A stretch of 64,000 nt of DNA from Lycium barbarum (Eukaryota > Streptophyta > Magnoliopsida > Solanales > Solanaceae): assembly GCF_019175385.1 (NCBI RefSeq), contig NC_083346.1:87186543-87250542 (forward strand), written 5' to 3'. Within the stretch, counting starts at the first letter, position 1, and the number at the start of each line of letters is the position of its first letter. This document shows positions 48,443 to 60,317 of the stretch, piece by piece. Position numbers and translations under genes: made by a program. Under the pieces are notes generated by a model that was not told the DNA's origin, did no database searches, and saw only the letters and a list, made by a program, of their open reading frames with translations.

Positions 48443-49843
48443 CAATTCTAAAAGGATTTAATTTGAAGGCTTAAGAAAAGCATATGATGATAAGCCTAAC
48501 AATAGTATGATTCTTTTGAATGTAAATTTACGAGCTTAGGAGGATAAGCAATAAGTAGTAGGAGACCAAAAAGGTATGTTAAGGTTGTCACTTTCTTTCT
48601 AAAGGCATGATTCTTTTCATATGAACCCATACATGTTTTCCATAACACCCTTATTCCCAAAAGCTAGAAGTTCATGATTCTTAGAGTTTCTTATGATGTT
48701 AAAAATAGATATGTTCCATGATGATAATGATGATGATGATAATCACATTCTAGAGATTCCAGAACTTATGGATTTGATGTTATTATGATATTATTGAGCT
48801 TATTTCATGATCTTCTTGATTTTAGTCATTGTTATTGATCTCACCTTATGATAGTTGTTCCTTCAAGGTGAGATATAGCGACGATAATTTTTCCATAAAA
48901 TAAATCGGAGGTTACTGACCTTACATCACTCCGACAAAGTAGTAGCTTTTATTTGGGCTCTCATGCATGCTACTTATCTTATATATGTATATTATATATG
49001 GGATATGGGAAAAGGGCGAGGCGTTATATACGCATAACCACCTAATCAGTTGGTATACTATGATATCGTCTCGGACACGGGATGCCCGGACGTGAGATAT
49101 ACGGTTATGAATCGGGCTGCATGTTCCGTAGCAATATAAATATATATGGTTATGGATCGGGTTGCACATTCTGCAGCACTATTATATTATGTATGTATGA
49201 AAAATGTTTTCTTTAAAAAGCTAAGCATGCATGGTATCCGCCTCAAGAGGCAATCAGATGTACAGGTTATCTCTTTATCTCATGTTATGTTCCATATCTC
49301 GTGTTATGTTATTATTCATGCCTTGCATACTCAGTACACTACTCGTATTGACATCCTTTTTTGTGGACGCTACGTTCATACCCGCAGGTTCAGGTAGCCA
49401 AACAGGCGATCCGGCTCAGTAAGTCTTCCACTCAGCTGCAGTCAGTGCGCTCCACTTGGTTCGAAGCTACAGTCCCTTTTGGTATGCTAATTGGACATGT
49501 ATATATGGGTATGATAGGGTGTTCCATAGGGGTCTGTAGACAGTTGCATGTAGTTGGGAAGTTGTGTAGCTTTGTCAGCTCTTATTTTGTGGTACAACTT
49601 ATGTAGCGGCCTAGTCGGCTTGCACTGTTATCCTTTGCACGTATGTTTATATATATGTATGTGTTGGTTATGAGTTTTCTATGCAGAGTCTATTGTATTA
49701 ATCTTACAGGAGATAGTATAGCTCAGTTATAAGTTATTTATGGGCTACCAGATTGCAGTGAGATGCAAGTACGAGCTTAGGGGTGCTTGGTCAGTAGTGG
49801 TCGGCCACTCGTCAAGACTCATCAGCTTGGGTCGTGACAGAAA

Positions 49844-49854
49844 TGGTATCAGAG
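49844..49854 (+). other. primer binding site of N
   Basis: TGGTATCAGAG, four bases after the LTR end (GACAGAAA). Confidence 0.9.
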
Positions 49855-50036
49855 TAGTTCTGTCCTAGGGATTGTCTGCAGACCGTGTCCAGTAGAGTCT
49901 TGTTTATGGGTGTGAAGCGCGCCACACTTATAAACAGGAGGCTGCGGGGCATTTAGGAATCATTGACCTTTCTTTCTCATCTTAGATCATACGATAGAGC
50001 CAAAATCTAGGAAAGATTGTTCCTGACCCTCTTTTC

Positions 50037-50674
50037 TTGTTAGATAAGTGCAGATCGATACAGATGAAGAGGACTATTTCTGATAGTAGGGGTGCAAGGA
50101 AGGCCCCCAGGGTGGACTCCGGACCAGCACTACTTACCGACTCCAGACCACAGGAACTAGGGCAGATTAGAAAGACTCTTAGTTATTCCATTGAGACATA
50201 TCCTTCTGAGGATATGATCGAGGTGACTCCCCAGAGCCTGTGACTTTTATGGAGGAGGATCCGTCAGAGGATAGCTATGAGACGGACCCGTCTGAGGGTT
50301 CGTATAAGACACCAGAGGAGCAGGAGGCTCCTGAGGCTGCACCAGACTTGGTCCCTCCAGTGTCTCCTATGATTGAGCATTATGTCAGAGCAGCCACGAG
50401 TGTAAGTGTTACGGAGTATTCTAGCCCTCTGTCTTGGCCTTCAGTCAATCAGGAGCTTCCAGAGAATTCATATCCTTCAGACTATGATGGGGGATATGAG
50501 GACGGTCAGACGAGTAGATGGTGGAAAGATGATGAAAGGGATATTTCACTTCATAGCTCCCAAGACCAGGATCAAGACAGGGTTACAGGTATACGGATTA
50601 TCTTACTGAAACTTTTTATGTTATGTGCGATTATTATGGGATATCATTTAATGGTCGGCAACCGGGGATTTTAA
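50037..50674 (+). pseudogene. acidic reading frame in the gag position of N, unknown
   Basis: Two overlapping frames (50037-50243 and 50240-50674) appear to be one acidic protein split by a frameshift near 50210. The first is basic at its start (QMKRTISDSRGARKAPRVDS) and ends SIETYPSEDMIEVTP. The second has EEDPSEDSYETDPSEGSY, a proline/glutamate stretch, VPPVSPMIEHYVRA and SYPSDYDGGYEDGQTSRWWK, then a hydrophobic tail that is probably out-of-frame read-through. It lies ~190 bases after the PBS, where gag would begin. No zinc knuckle or capsid motif is seen. I do not recognise it; it may be a remnant or a lineage-specific leader protein. Confidence 0.4.
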
Positions 50675-53600
50675 AGAAACCAATAATTAGAGTATTTCTG
50701 GGTAATTGCGACTAAGACATTTTGTTACCATTAGGAACCCCGAGATTAGGAATGAAAAGTAGTCGCATGTGTTGACTTGTGGTTATGAAAATTTTCTAGA
50801 CATTGGAAGTTTCAAAGGTTATGACAGTATTTATCCAATCACGAAAGTAAGGGACTTTCCAACCTTGAGGGAAATGCATTACAAGGTTTTATGTGGATGT
50901 TCCACTAGAACTTTAAATTGGTTTTTTAAAAAGATATGTGATAAAGGACCAGGCAGTAATAAAAAGGATGGATGTGATCCTTATAAGAAGGTTTACCTTT
51001 ATTTTTCAGACAGATGTGGTGAAGGCCACTTGACGATAGAAACATAAGAGCGATGTCGGCTTATGAATAAAAAAAAGAAAGACGAGTGGGTGTTTGAGTG
51101 AAGATCGTTCATTAATTCTATATTGTCAGAGGCTCATAATCAGGGCTTAAAAAATATGCTAAGAAGTCCTATAGATTCAGACATGCGAGAAATATGAGGA
51201 ACTAGAATAGTCCGAGGGAAATTAGGAGCATATGAGCCTTGTGATTGGAATTTTAAATGATCGTGAGGTATGAGTCTGGCTAGCTAGGAAAAAAGAGGGG
51301 AGATGTATTAAAGCCACAGATTTAGGACAATTTTAAATAGTATTGGGATATTTAGTAAGCGAGGTATTAACAAGCGATGTAAACAATGACTCATTTGTGG
51401 CCACATTAAATATTATGCATGCCCTTATGATCGATCTTACGATATGTTAAAGGTATTGAGTGAGTTGGGTATTGAAGTTAAGGTAGCAAGTGCTACAGGG
51501 CAGATTGATATTGTTTTCCCCGAATTTTAAAGTTGGATAATCATGACGCACTAATATCAGGGAGAAGAAGAATATGTGTATATAAGAGTAAGGAGGCTAT
51601 GATTTCATAAGAACAAGAGAAGTGTAAGCAAGGGAAAGTATATTGCAAGAAAGGATCAAGTAAGGTTTCCAAGAAAAGGGTTAAGGTGACGGTAGAGGCG
51701 AAGAGCCTTCCGGATAAATCTCTAAAGTAAGTAAGCAGGAAGGATAGAGTATGGAAATATGGGGTAAAGGACGAATGCAAAGGTCCCGGAAATAGATCTT
51801 GACAAATAGGATTGAAGTATAATAATGATGAGTATGGATATAATCGGGTATTATGAAGACGTTAAGGGATTTCTGACTCTTAGGGTACATCCGAAAGGGA
51901 TAAATATGAAGCCATATTGATACGTTCACCTAGGAAGCGGAAAAAGTCCCCCCGATTTCAGAAATAGAAGGAATTTATACTTCTAATTGAATATTGTACT
52001 AATTCCAGGGCTAATGTTGTAGAATGGAAAGTGGGGCAGAGCACTTTATGATAGGGAGTACAGAAATTTGATCATAAAGAAAATAGGATGAATGTACGAG
52101 GGATATAGGAACAAGTTATGGTATCGAAAAGGAAGATAATAAAGAGACAAGGATCGACAAGATATTAGAATAATTATGACGCCAGAATATGGTACAACCA
52201 TCAAGTAAAGAAAGACTACAGAACAGTATGAGTTGGGTAAATGAAAGAGCGTGTCGTGGAAAATAGATGTGATAGTGCATCAACTTACAATGGTATTAAA
52301 AGGATAAACCGGATTTGGTTGGTTACAAGATAAGATCAGTACAGAAGAGGGAACAGACAAAAGTCTTCAATCGCAAAAAGGTAAATAGAGGAAATGAGTA
52401 TTTTAGGACTTCGAATATTTGTGAGACTGATAAACTCAAACCACAAATAGAGGATGTCAAACTATAGGGGAGATTTATGAGGTAAGAATCAAGCGAAGGC
52501 TAAGAGTCCAAGAAGAATTTCAAAGGAAGTGATAAAAGGATGATGCGTTTGATTGGCACAAAGCTGGTGGCAATGAAACCTCATGGAACAAGCAAAATAA
52601 TGGTTATACTAGATATCTATGATTGAAATTATATACCAAGGAAAGAGTGAATTGATCTGAATTCACTACATAGTAAGGAGCCTGGTTCACATTTTGGCAA
52701 ATTTTCAAATTTATCTCTACTTCATCAGTTGGACTAAGGACTAGCAACTTCAAGGATAAATTGAAAGGAGAGGATCACTGAAGAAGAGATTCAAGATATT
52801 CTTGATGTAAGTACAAGAATTACCGATAACCCAAACAGAGCATAAGAAGTTTTATTAGAAAAGAGAAAGAGGGAATCAAGTAAAGTGTATTGATCGATTC
52901 AGTTGATACAAGGAAGCAAGGGATACTATATTACCAGTTTCTGAGGGTATCCTTAAGGGGGAAGAATAAGTTAAACTCCAAGATGATGAAGGCATGGAAT
53001 ATCTGTGAAGCGTAAGAAGGATACATAAAGGTCAAAGGAGTAAGAATTTCGGACATATTAAACTAGCACAAAAAGGAGGATGGGACCAAAAGTGAATAAG
53101 AGTATATGGTAAGTACTGGGTAAGCGACCATATAAGGGTGTAAACGACAGAGGTCGAAAAGACAATGGGGATGATAAAGTTTGAAGAACTAGTAGACAGA
53201 TAGGTGATAAGGAAAAAGGAAAACCGTGAGTAGGAGCATAAATTTTTGTACAAGAGAAGGGGGATAATATTCAAAAATTGATTGGGCAGGAAATTCAGTG
53301 AACTCCATACTACACCCATTGGTGGTAAAACAACAGTAATCAAGAGATACCAAAGAAATTATGAAGCCACGAGTATAGAGTCTATATGTACGTAAGGATG
53401 ATGAGCTAGTAGTTGCGTGAGGAAGGAATGAATATGTATTAATAAGAAATCATGTTATTGCTCATCTAAAGAAACCAAGGAATCTAATAAAAATTAGTCT
53501 TGAGAAATTGAGGCGCGTTCCAGTGAAAAGATCATCGAATACTACTGCAGAAAGACTGGGAATGCCAAGGATTCAGTGTAAGAAAATCCAAAAGAGGTTA

Positions 53601-54153
53601 AGGAAAATATTAACTAGTTGAGCAGAATCAATCAGTATCGGCACAACTGAATGGTATGCAGACAAGAGATGCAGTAACATTTCAGCAAAAGAGCTCCAGA
53701 TATAGCTGTTAATTAACTGAGAAATAGAGGATAGAGCTCATAAGGGTAAAAAGAAAGGAATATCAAGTTGATTACTATTCATATGAATGATGAGGTTAAT
53801 GGATAAGTTCTCAGAAATCGCCAGCGGAATATAAGAAAAGATTGAATGGACCATAAATATAACGATTCAGGCCCTCAAAATGAACGGGGGAGGATTGTCG
53901 CCTCAACAAATCGATATAGCGTCGTAAGTCTGTAAATTATGGTTACGGTTCTTTAACTTAAGGTGTATCATTTTCAAGGAACCGCAAGGAGGATCATAAG
54001 TTGCGTAGTTCGAATAAGTTCGGCTCCGGATACGTGAGTAAAATTGCAAGTAAGTAAAGTAAATACAGCAGATGCAGGTGAGAATATTGACATCAATATC
54101 AAAACGAGTCCTACTTTAACATTCGAGGACAAATGTTCCTAAGGGGGGAGAAA
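50675..54153 (+). other. internal non-coding region of N
   Basis: A-rich plus strand with scattered stops in all frames; one 92-codon frame (50769-51047, cysteine-rich GPGSNKKDGCDPYKKVYLYF) has no known match. No RT, RNase H or integrase motif was found by reading. It ends with hairpin 54118-54137 and PPT AAGGGGGGAGAAA (54141-54153). Confidence 0.7.
54118..54137 (+). other. AGGA-loop hairpin next to 3' LTR (N)
   Basis: AACATTCGAGGACAAATGTT, same as in C and H with one stem mismatch, 16 bases before the LTR. Confidence 0.55.
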
Positions 54154-56314
54154 TGTTACACCTTGTACTTTTAGAAGCACTTATCAAATTCTAACGTGAG
54201 TATGTTGAGCGATGGCTAAGTAAAACAACTTGAGAATATAAGGAGCAGAGTATTATTGAGTATATTCTAGAAATAAAGGATACACATAAGGAATACCGGG
54301 AGGTCCTATAAGGTAACAGGTTGAAGAAGTTGAGTTGGTATAGTTTGGGAAGAAGATGACTGTTATTTTAAACGACAAAGAGACAACTTAGGGAAAGAAT
54401 ATCTTCTAGAATATGATGATTTTTGAAGTGAAACAAAAGCTTAAATTAAATTTCATGAAGTCTAGTTTCCAACGCAAAAAACCGCTCGTCGACACGGCAT
54501 CGAAGTAAAGAGTTATGGACGTTAAGAATTCGGCTGGCAAGCCAGAGATTTGGCCATCGCGAATGCGCCACCCTAGGCGCGAACGCGCAGAAGGGGCTCA
54601 GATAACCCATCGCGAACGCGCCACTTCCAGCGCGAACGCAAATTATTAATTCCTAGGTTGGTGGAACCGACTTTGGCAAGTATAAAAGGACCCTTTAGGT
54701 CATTTTTCTGGTCATTTCCCAACTCTATACTGTTCCACAACATACATGCATTTTCCTACAAGTCCATATGCCAATTTTAGTCATAAAGTGTAGAGGTTAG
54801 CCATCAACGAGGCTCGGGAAGCGTATAGGGTTTTGTAGTTCTTGTTCTAAACATCAAATCTTGATCGGATGAAGGAATCTATTGAAGATAAACAAGATTT
54901 CAAGTTCTTCCAACCTTGATTGAGGTAAGAATACTCTTTACTATTGATATTATGAATCGTATTATGGAGATTTAGTTGATAAAGCTTCGTAAAAGTCAAT
55001 TGATTGGTTGAGAAATTGAATAAACATCATGTGGGATGTTTTATTGAGTATGTTGGTATGGATGAGGATGTTGTTGATGTCAGTGTTGCTATTGTTGCTG
55101 TTTTGTTGGTACTGTGATTTCGGGCTAGGGATATAAACAGGGAGATGTTGCCCGAATTTCAACACATTCTAAAAGGATTTAATTTAAAGGCTTAAGACAA
55201 GCATATAATGATAACACTAACAATATTATGAATTCTCTTGAATGCAAACTTACGAGCTTGGGAGCATAATAATTAAGTAGTAGGAGACCAAAAAGGTATG
55301 TTAAGGTTGTCCCTTTCTTTCTAAAGGTATGATTCTTTTCATATGAACCCATACATGTTTTTCAAAACACCCTTATTCCCAAAAGCTAGAATTTCATGAT
55401 TCTTAGAGTTTTTTATGTTGCTAAAGATAGATATGTTCCATGATGATATTGATGATAATGATAATCACATTCTAGAGATTCCAGAACTTATGAATTTGAT
55501 TCTATTATGAGATTATTGAGCTTATTTCATGATCTTCTAGATTTTATTCAATGTTATTGATCTCACCTTATGATATTTGTTCCTTCAAGGTGAGATATAG
55601 CGACGATGATTGTTCCATAAAATAAATTGGAGGTTACCGACCTTACGTCACTCTGATAAAGTAGTAGCTTTTATTTGGGCTCTCATGTATGCTACTTGTA
55701 TTATATATGTATATTATATATGTATATATGGGATATGGGAGAAGAGAGAGGTGTTATATACGCATAGCCACCTGATCAGCTGGTATACTATGATATCGTC
55801 CCGGCCACCGGATATATGGTTATGGATTAGGCTGCACGTTCCGCAGCACTATTATGTTATGTATGTATGAAAAATGTTTTCTTGAAAAAGCTAAGCATGC
55901 ATGGTATCCGCCTCAAGAGGCAATCAGATGTACAGGTTATCTCTTTATCTCATGTTATGTTCCATATCTCATGTTATGTTATTATTCATACCTTGCATAC
56001 TCTGTACACTGCTCGTACTACCGTGCTTTCTTGTGGATGCTGCATTCATGCCCGCAGGTTTAGGTAGCCAGACAGGCGATCCAGCTCAGTAGGTCTTCCA
56101 CTCAACTACAGTAAGTGCGCTCCACTTGGTTTGGAGCTGCAGTCCCTTTTGGTATGCTATTTGGACATGTATATGTGGGCATGACAGGGTGTTCCATAGA
56201 GGTCTATAGACAGTTGTATGTAGTTGGGATGTTGTGTAACTTTGTCAGCTCTTATTTTATTGTACAACATATGTAGCAGCCTAGTCGGCTTGCACTGTTA
56301 TCCTTTGCACATAT

Positions 56315-56365
<51 letters not shown>

Positions 56366-56541
56366 TTGGTTGTGAGTTTTCAATGCAGAGTCTATTGTAT
56401 TAATCTTACAGGAGATAGTATAGCTCAGTTATAAGTTATTTATGTGCCACCAGATTGTAGTGAGATGCAAGTATGAGTTTAGGGGTGTTTGGTCAGTAAT
56501 GGTCGAGCACTCGTCATGACTCATTGGCTTGGGTAATGACA
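54154..56541 (+). repeat. LTR2 of N
   Basis: TGTTACACCTTGTACTTTTA...GGGTAATGACA, 2388 bp. The GTCGTGACA end is mutated to GTAATGACA. Contains an (AT)22 microsatellite at 56319-56362 that is short in LTR1 (near 49649). Confidence 0.92.
56319..56362. repeat. (AT)22 microsatellite in N LTR2
   Basis: 44 uninterrupted bases of AT. Confidence 0.95.
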
Positions 56542-56546
56542 GATTC

Positions 56547-58264
56547 GGCTAGCTTGCAAAACTTATGATTATGCGGTATTCGATTGAGTGTATTTAAGGA
56601 TCGATTGCGGTATCGAAGATTGTGAATTGATTAGAAATTGGGAAATTGACTAGTCGATAAAAGGTATAGTTGATCGAGAGTCGGCAAGAATGAGGCACAT
56701 CTTGGGATTACTTGAGTCAATTTGATTGTGGCGTCATTGTCTTGCATACTCAGATGAGATGTGATTGTTGCGTAAGCTTAAGGAAGAAAGTCTACAGAAA
56801 TGAAGTAGGTGATATGAGGACGATCCTGTGGGGTTTGTGATCGAAAACTAATGATAAGCATGGTTCAGTGAACCGACATGTTGAGGTTTATAAGAAGTGG
56901 CTTGGTGGTACATCGTTGGATAATTTTTGTAATATTCTACAGTGAATGGGTTAGCATGCTTTAAGAGAAAATATTTGTGGAATCCCTATCATATGAAGAC
57001 TAGGGTTATAATTTTGAGGTGACACCCTACTCGTGGTAATATATTATGTTGCAAGTATTATTGACTGGATGCCTTGGGTGAGCACTTTGGATATTAAGGA
57101 CTTGGGAGTAATTACGTTAGGTTTAAAGCGGTAGTTGAAAGATTGGATACATTCAGAAAATTTATGGGCATATCGAGGTGATACTATGAGAGGTTTGATG
57201 GTTATAAAATTACTATATGAGCCTTCAGGTTTTGCGTTGAAAAGTTCGGGGTGGTATCTTATTTGTGTATCGAGTAAAGGTTGAGAAACATAAAGATTGA
57301 AATCGTAAGGTATAGCTCTTCTGTACTAAGTTGATAACTTGGATATGACTCAAATTGTGGATTCAAAAGTGATAGACATGATTTGGTATGCGTGAGGAAA
57401 AGATTAGAATTGACCGCCACAGAGGTGTGATAGGACTGTGATTAGTTTCGAGAATTCGGAGTCAGTTCAAACAACTATTAGTGATATTCGAGAGTTGTGC
57501 ATTCATTCAGGGTCAGCATGGTTCGAGTTAAGCTTAATGGTCTATAGTTATATTTCCAGGAAGATATTTAAAGATTTGATGTGTTTCGGCTCGTATTTGA
57601 GGTATGATAGATTTACCAAGCTTTGTCAGGGTTTCGTAGTGGATTTGATGATATTTTGTGAGGACAGTTACTTGGATAGAATAATGGTGTACAATGAGTT
57701 TAGTGCAGATTTGAGGAGGAACTATTCTATAAGAGTTCTTTATAGTGACCAGTTGGGTTCCGACGGACTTGCTCGGTAAGGTATTCAGTGTTATGCTCTT
57801 GTATTGTGATCTGAGGGTTAAAAAGACTTGGAACTATCTATGTTGGTTGTGAGTAAGATCAGTTTTAATGGAATTGCGCAGGGATCTCGGATGAATCAAG
57901 GATTCTTTCTGGCGAGAGTAAGTTATAGTTTCATAATTTTGGTATGTGTGTTCATGTGTTTCTAAGGAATCGCGATACTAAAAGCAGCTTTAGCAAATAA
58001 GAAAGAAAGGTTAGCGGAATCAGAATATCTTCGCGCTTCAGAATGGGCTATGGTTTGTGGTCATGCTTCAAAGGATCGCGTTGGTTTGGGAAAGTGTGTG
58101 TGGGGCCTATTGACCACATTCAGATTTGCGGATTTATCAAATCAGAGAATTCGAGCAAAAGCAATTCGTTTATTTGAGGATCAGTTGTGAAGAAAATTCA
58201 AATACGGAGATACGAGGATTGGATCTTAAGCTAAGTTTAGAGAGTTGTGATTGATTAAGTGGTT
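56547..58264 (+). other. internal region of G, decayed pol zone
   Basis: Resumes after the GATTC duplication of N. No clear motif. The 113-codon frame 57438-57779 contains FVVDLMIFCEDSYLD, which loosely recalls an RT FVVVFIDDILIYS box but is too weak to call. Confidence 0.5.
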
Positions 58265-58632
58265 GCGCAAGTTCTTCTTAAGGTTACACCCATGTAGGGT
58301 GTCATGCGATTTGGGAAGGAGGGCAAGTGAGCCCGAGGTGTATTGGCCTATTTGAGACTATCAGTTATATTGACCTTGTATTTTACGAGTTAGTTTTCCA
58401 CCAGACCAATTAGGTGTTCATCCGGACTTCCATGGTTTTATGTTGAAGAAGTACCGTCTCGGTGGTTCCTGTATCATTCGTTAGGATTCAGTTTTGTTCG
58501 ATGAGAATCTTTCATATAAGGAGAAAGTCTGCCATGCGTTCTAGATATCCAAATGTTGCAGATTCGAGTATTTTTTTCCCCAGCCCTATTCCTTATAGCT
58601 CGAGGACGAGCGTTGATTTAATTGGTACCTGA
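58265..58632 (+). pseudogene. pol: integrase C-terminus of G (strongly decayed)
   Basis: Readable pieces in order: AQVLLKVTPM, stop, GVMRFGKEGK, stop (58265-58329); SFPPDQLGVHPDFHGFMLKK (from ~58400); a stop; DSVLFDENLSYKEK (to 58527); and near the end SSRTSVDLIGT with TGA at 58630-58632 touching the LTR. The same protein in element E reads FPPGLVGVHSIFHVSMLKKY and DSVLFDENL, so G and E are one family. No function remains. Confidence 0.85.
58598..58611 (+). other. AGGA-loop hairpin next to 3' LTR (G)
   Basis: GCTCGAGGACGAGC: perfect 5-bp stem, loop AGGA, 21 bases before the LTR, within the pol reading frame. Confidence 0.55.
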
Positions 58633-59176
58633 TGTAACCACCCGTTTGGTCGTTATTGTTTTTTCAATCCTTTTGATCCATTTTCGAGCTTTATTAGCTC
58701 ATACATTGACCGACGGGGACTGTTGGCATGCTTATCGAGGTCATCAGAGTTGATTTGGTTAAGTTTTGGGGAAATTTTAACTTAAAGGGGAAAATGATTG
58801 ACTCAAAGTTAACTTTTGGGTAAACGGACCTTTTTTGGGAATCTGTCGATTCCGAGAGGTCCGAACCTTTTTTGAGGTATCGGGGGTTGACTCGTTCAAC
58901 AGGACCTCAATGGAAATTCCGAGGCCATGAGTGCGTTCATAGCGTGTTTTTATTCATGTCTACATATCTGGTTTGTGAACAGATAGTCTCGGGTGATAGT
59001 CGGGATTTCGGACTGAATTGTGAAACTTGGTTTCGGGATTTAGTGTCTGGTGTCGCTATGGAGACACCAGAACAACTATAGTGGCACCGCTATTGCGGTG
59101 CCATGGCCATAAAAGCGGCAAAGTGGGAAATTGGGCGACCGCTATAGCGGTCCGCAGAAGCGCTGATGACTGGATC

Positions 59177-60317
59177 TAGGGGTGGCAAACAGGCGGGTCG
59201 AGTCGGATATGGGCTAGGTCGAAAATGGATTAACCAAAAATGAATCAGTTACCCAACCCGCCCATATTTAATACGGATAAAAAATGGGTTACCCGACGGA
59301 TAATATGGATTATCCATATTATCCAAAACTACTTCAAAGATGTTGGTTTCATTTAGCTAATATGAAGAAAATTAAATTATCTTCTTGTCCACAAATCAAA
59401 TCCCTAGCACATAGTTGCGCCTCAACATTTGCGGGAAGAATAGAACTTAAACTTTCCAATGACACGACCTCCAAGAAAAAAAAATTAAAAAAATGCCCAC
59501 CTAAGTTCCACCATTCCTCCCATTCCAAACTTTTTAAAAAAAAATCATCTTCAAAAAACTTTTTTTAATTTTTTTTTTTAGGGCGGTGGGGTATGGATCG
59601 GGGGGTTTTTTTTTGGGGGGGGAGGGAGGGGGGTAGTGTAGAAAACTTAAAAAACTATTGGAGGGGGTTGGTTGGGGAGGGGGTGAGTTAGGTGGTGGTT
59701 GGGGGTGGTTGGGGAAAGGGGTGTACAAAACCAAAATAAAAACTTTTAAAAAAACATTGGAGGGGTGGTGGGGTAGGGGGGGTTGTCACAGGGCGTGGGA
59801 GGTGTAAAAAAAAAAGTTCAAAAACTTTTTGAAAAAAAAAATGCTTTTTTTAGGATTGGTGAGGTGGGGTCGGGGGTGGGTAGTGTAGAAAACCAAAAAA
59901 AAATATTAGAAACTTTAAAAAATTGGAGGGGGTTGGGAAAGTGAGTTGGGTGGTGGTGTGGGTGTGGGTGGTGTGGTTGGGGGTGGGTTGGGTGGTGGTG
60001 GGGTGGTTGGTGAAATGTCAAATGTGGAACTTGTTTTTTCTAATTTTATTAGGGAAGTCAATTTTCTCATTTTTAACGAACTTATTTTTCTAAAGAAAAT
60101 ATTTTCCAAAATTTTTAAACAAACAAACATGAGAAAATTGGCATACAGAATTCACCTGATATGTTGTGAGTTTTACCCATTAATTTACCCATATTTTAAG
60201 TGGATAATATGGGTTTACTCATGTTGGATCCATTTTAAATGGGTTGGGTATCTAACCCATTTTAAATGGGTTGGGTTGGGCGAATAACCATATTTTTTAC
60301 CCATTTTGCCACCCCTA
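59177..60317. mobile_element. non-autonomous hAT transposon, 1141 bp
   Basis: Inverted ends TAGGGGTGGCAAA / TTTGCCACCCCTA and an exact 8-bp target duplication ACTGGATC (59169-59176, 60318-60325). The equivalent point in the 5' LTR of G (near 43095) is an empty site. Inside are subterminal AATGGGT/ACCCATT repeats in both orientations and a G-rich low-complexity core, with no transposase. Small ORFs here follow composition only. Confidence 0.95.
59580..60010. repeat. G-run-rich core of the hAT element
   Basis: Many runs of three to eight G separated by 1-7 bases, with A/T runs; two long imperfect copies start GTAGTGTAGAAAAC at 59632 and 59879. Confidence 0.75.

Larger units (their letters stand above)
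47499..49839 (+). repeat. LTR1 of N
   Basis: TGTTACACCCTGTACTTTTA...GGGTCGTGACA, 2341 bp. It lacks a ~46-bp stretch present in LTR2 near 54325. It carries two CATCGCGAACGCGCCAC copies 53 bp apart (47852, 47905), TATAAAAGG (47972), the shared core promoter (48409), GCGTTATATACGC (49021) and the CTGCG-type hairpin (49370). Confidence 0.92.
47499..56541 (+). mobile_element. element N: complete LTR retrotransposon without gag-pol
   Basis: LTRs 47499-49839 and 54154-56541, exact target duplication GATTC (47494-47498, 56542-56546), PBS and PPT. The internal region is 4.3 kb with no recognisable gag, RT or integrase. It is either a non-autonomous element of LARD type or one too decayed to read. Confidence 0.92.

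Noticed and set aside
51378..51422. zinc-knuckle-like string (CGH...C) in element N
   Set aside because: A stop lies inside it and the spacing does not fit C-x2-C-x4-H-x4-C.
57600..57680. FVVDLMIFCEDSYLD as an RT catalytic box of element G
   Set aside because: The DD pair is missing and flanking RT motifs cannot be read.
59534..60287. proline- and glycine-rich frames
   Set aside because: Products of the G-run composition of the hAT core on each strand.
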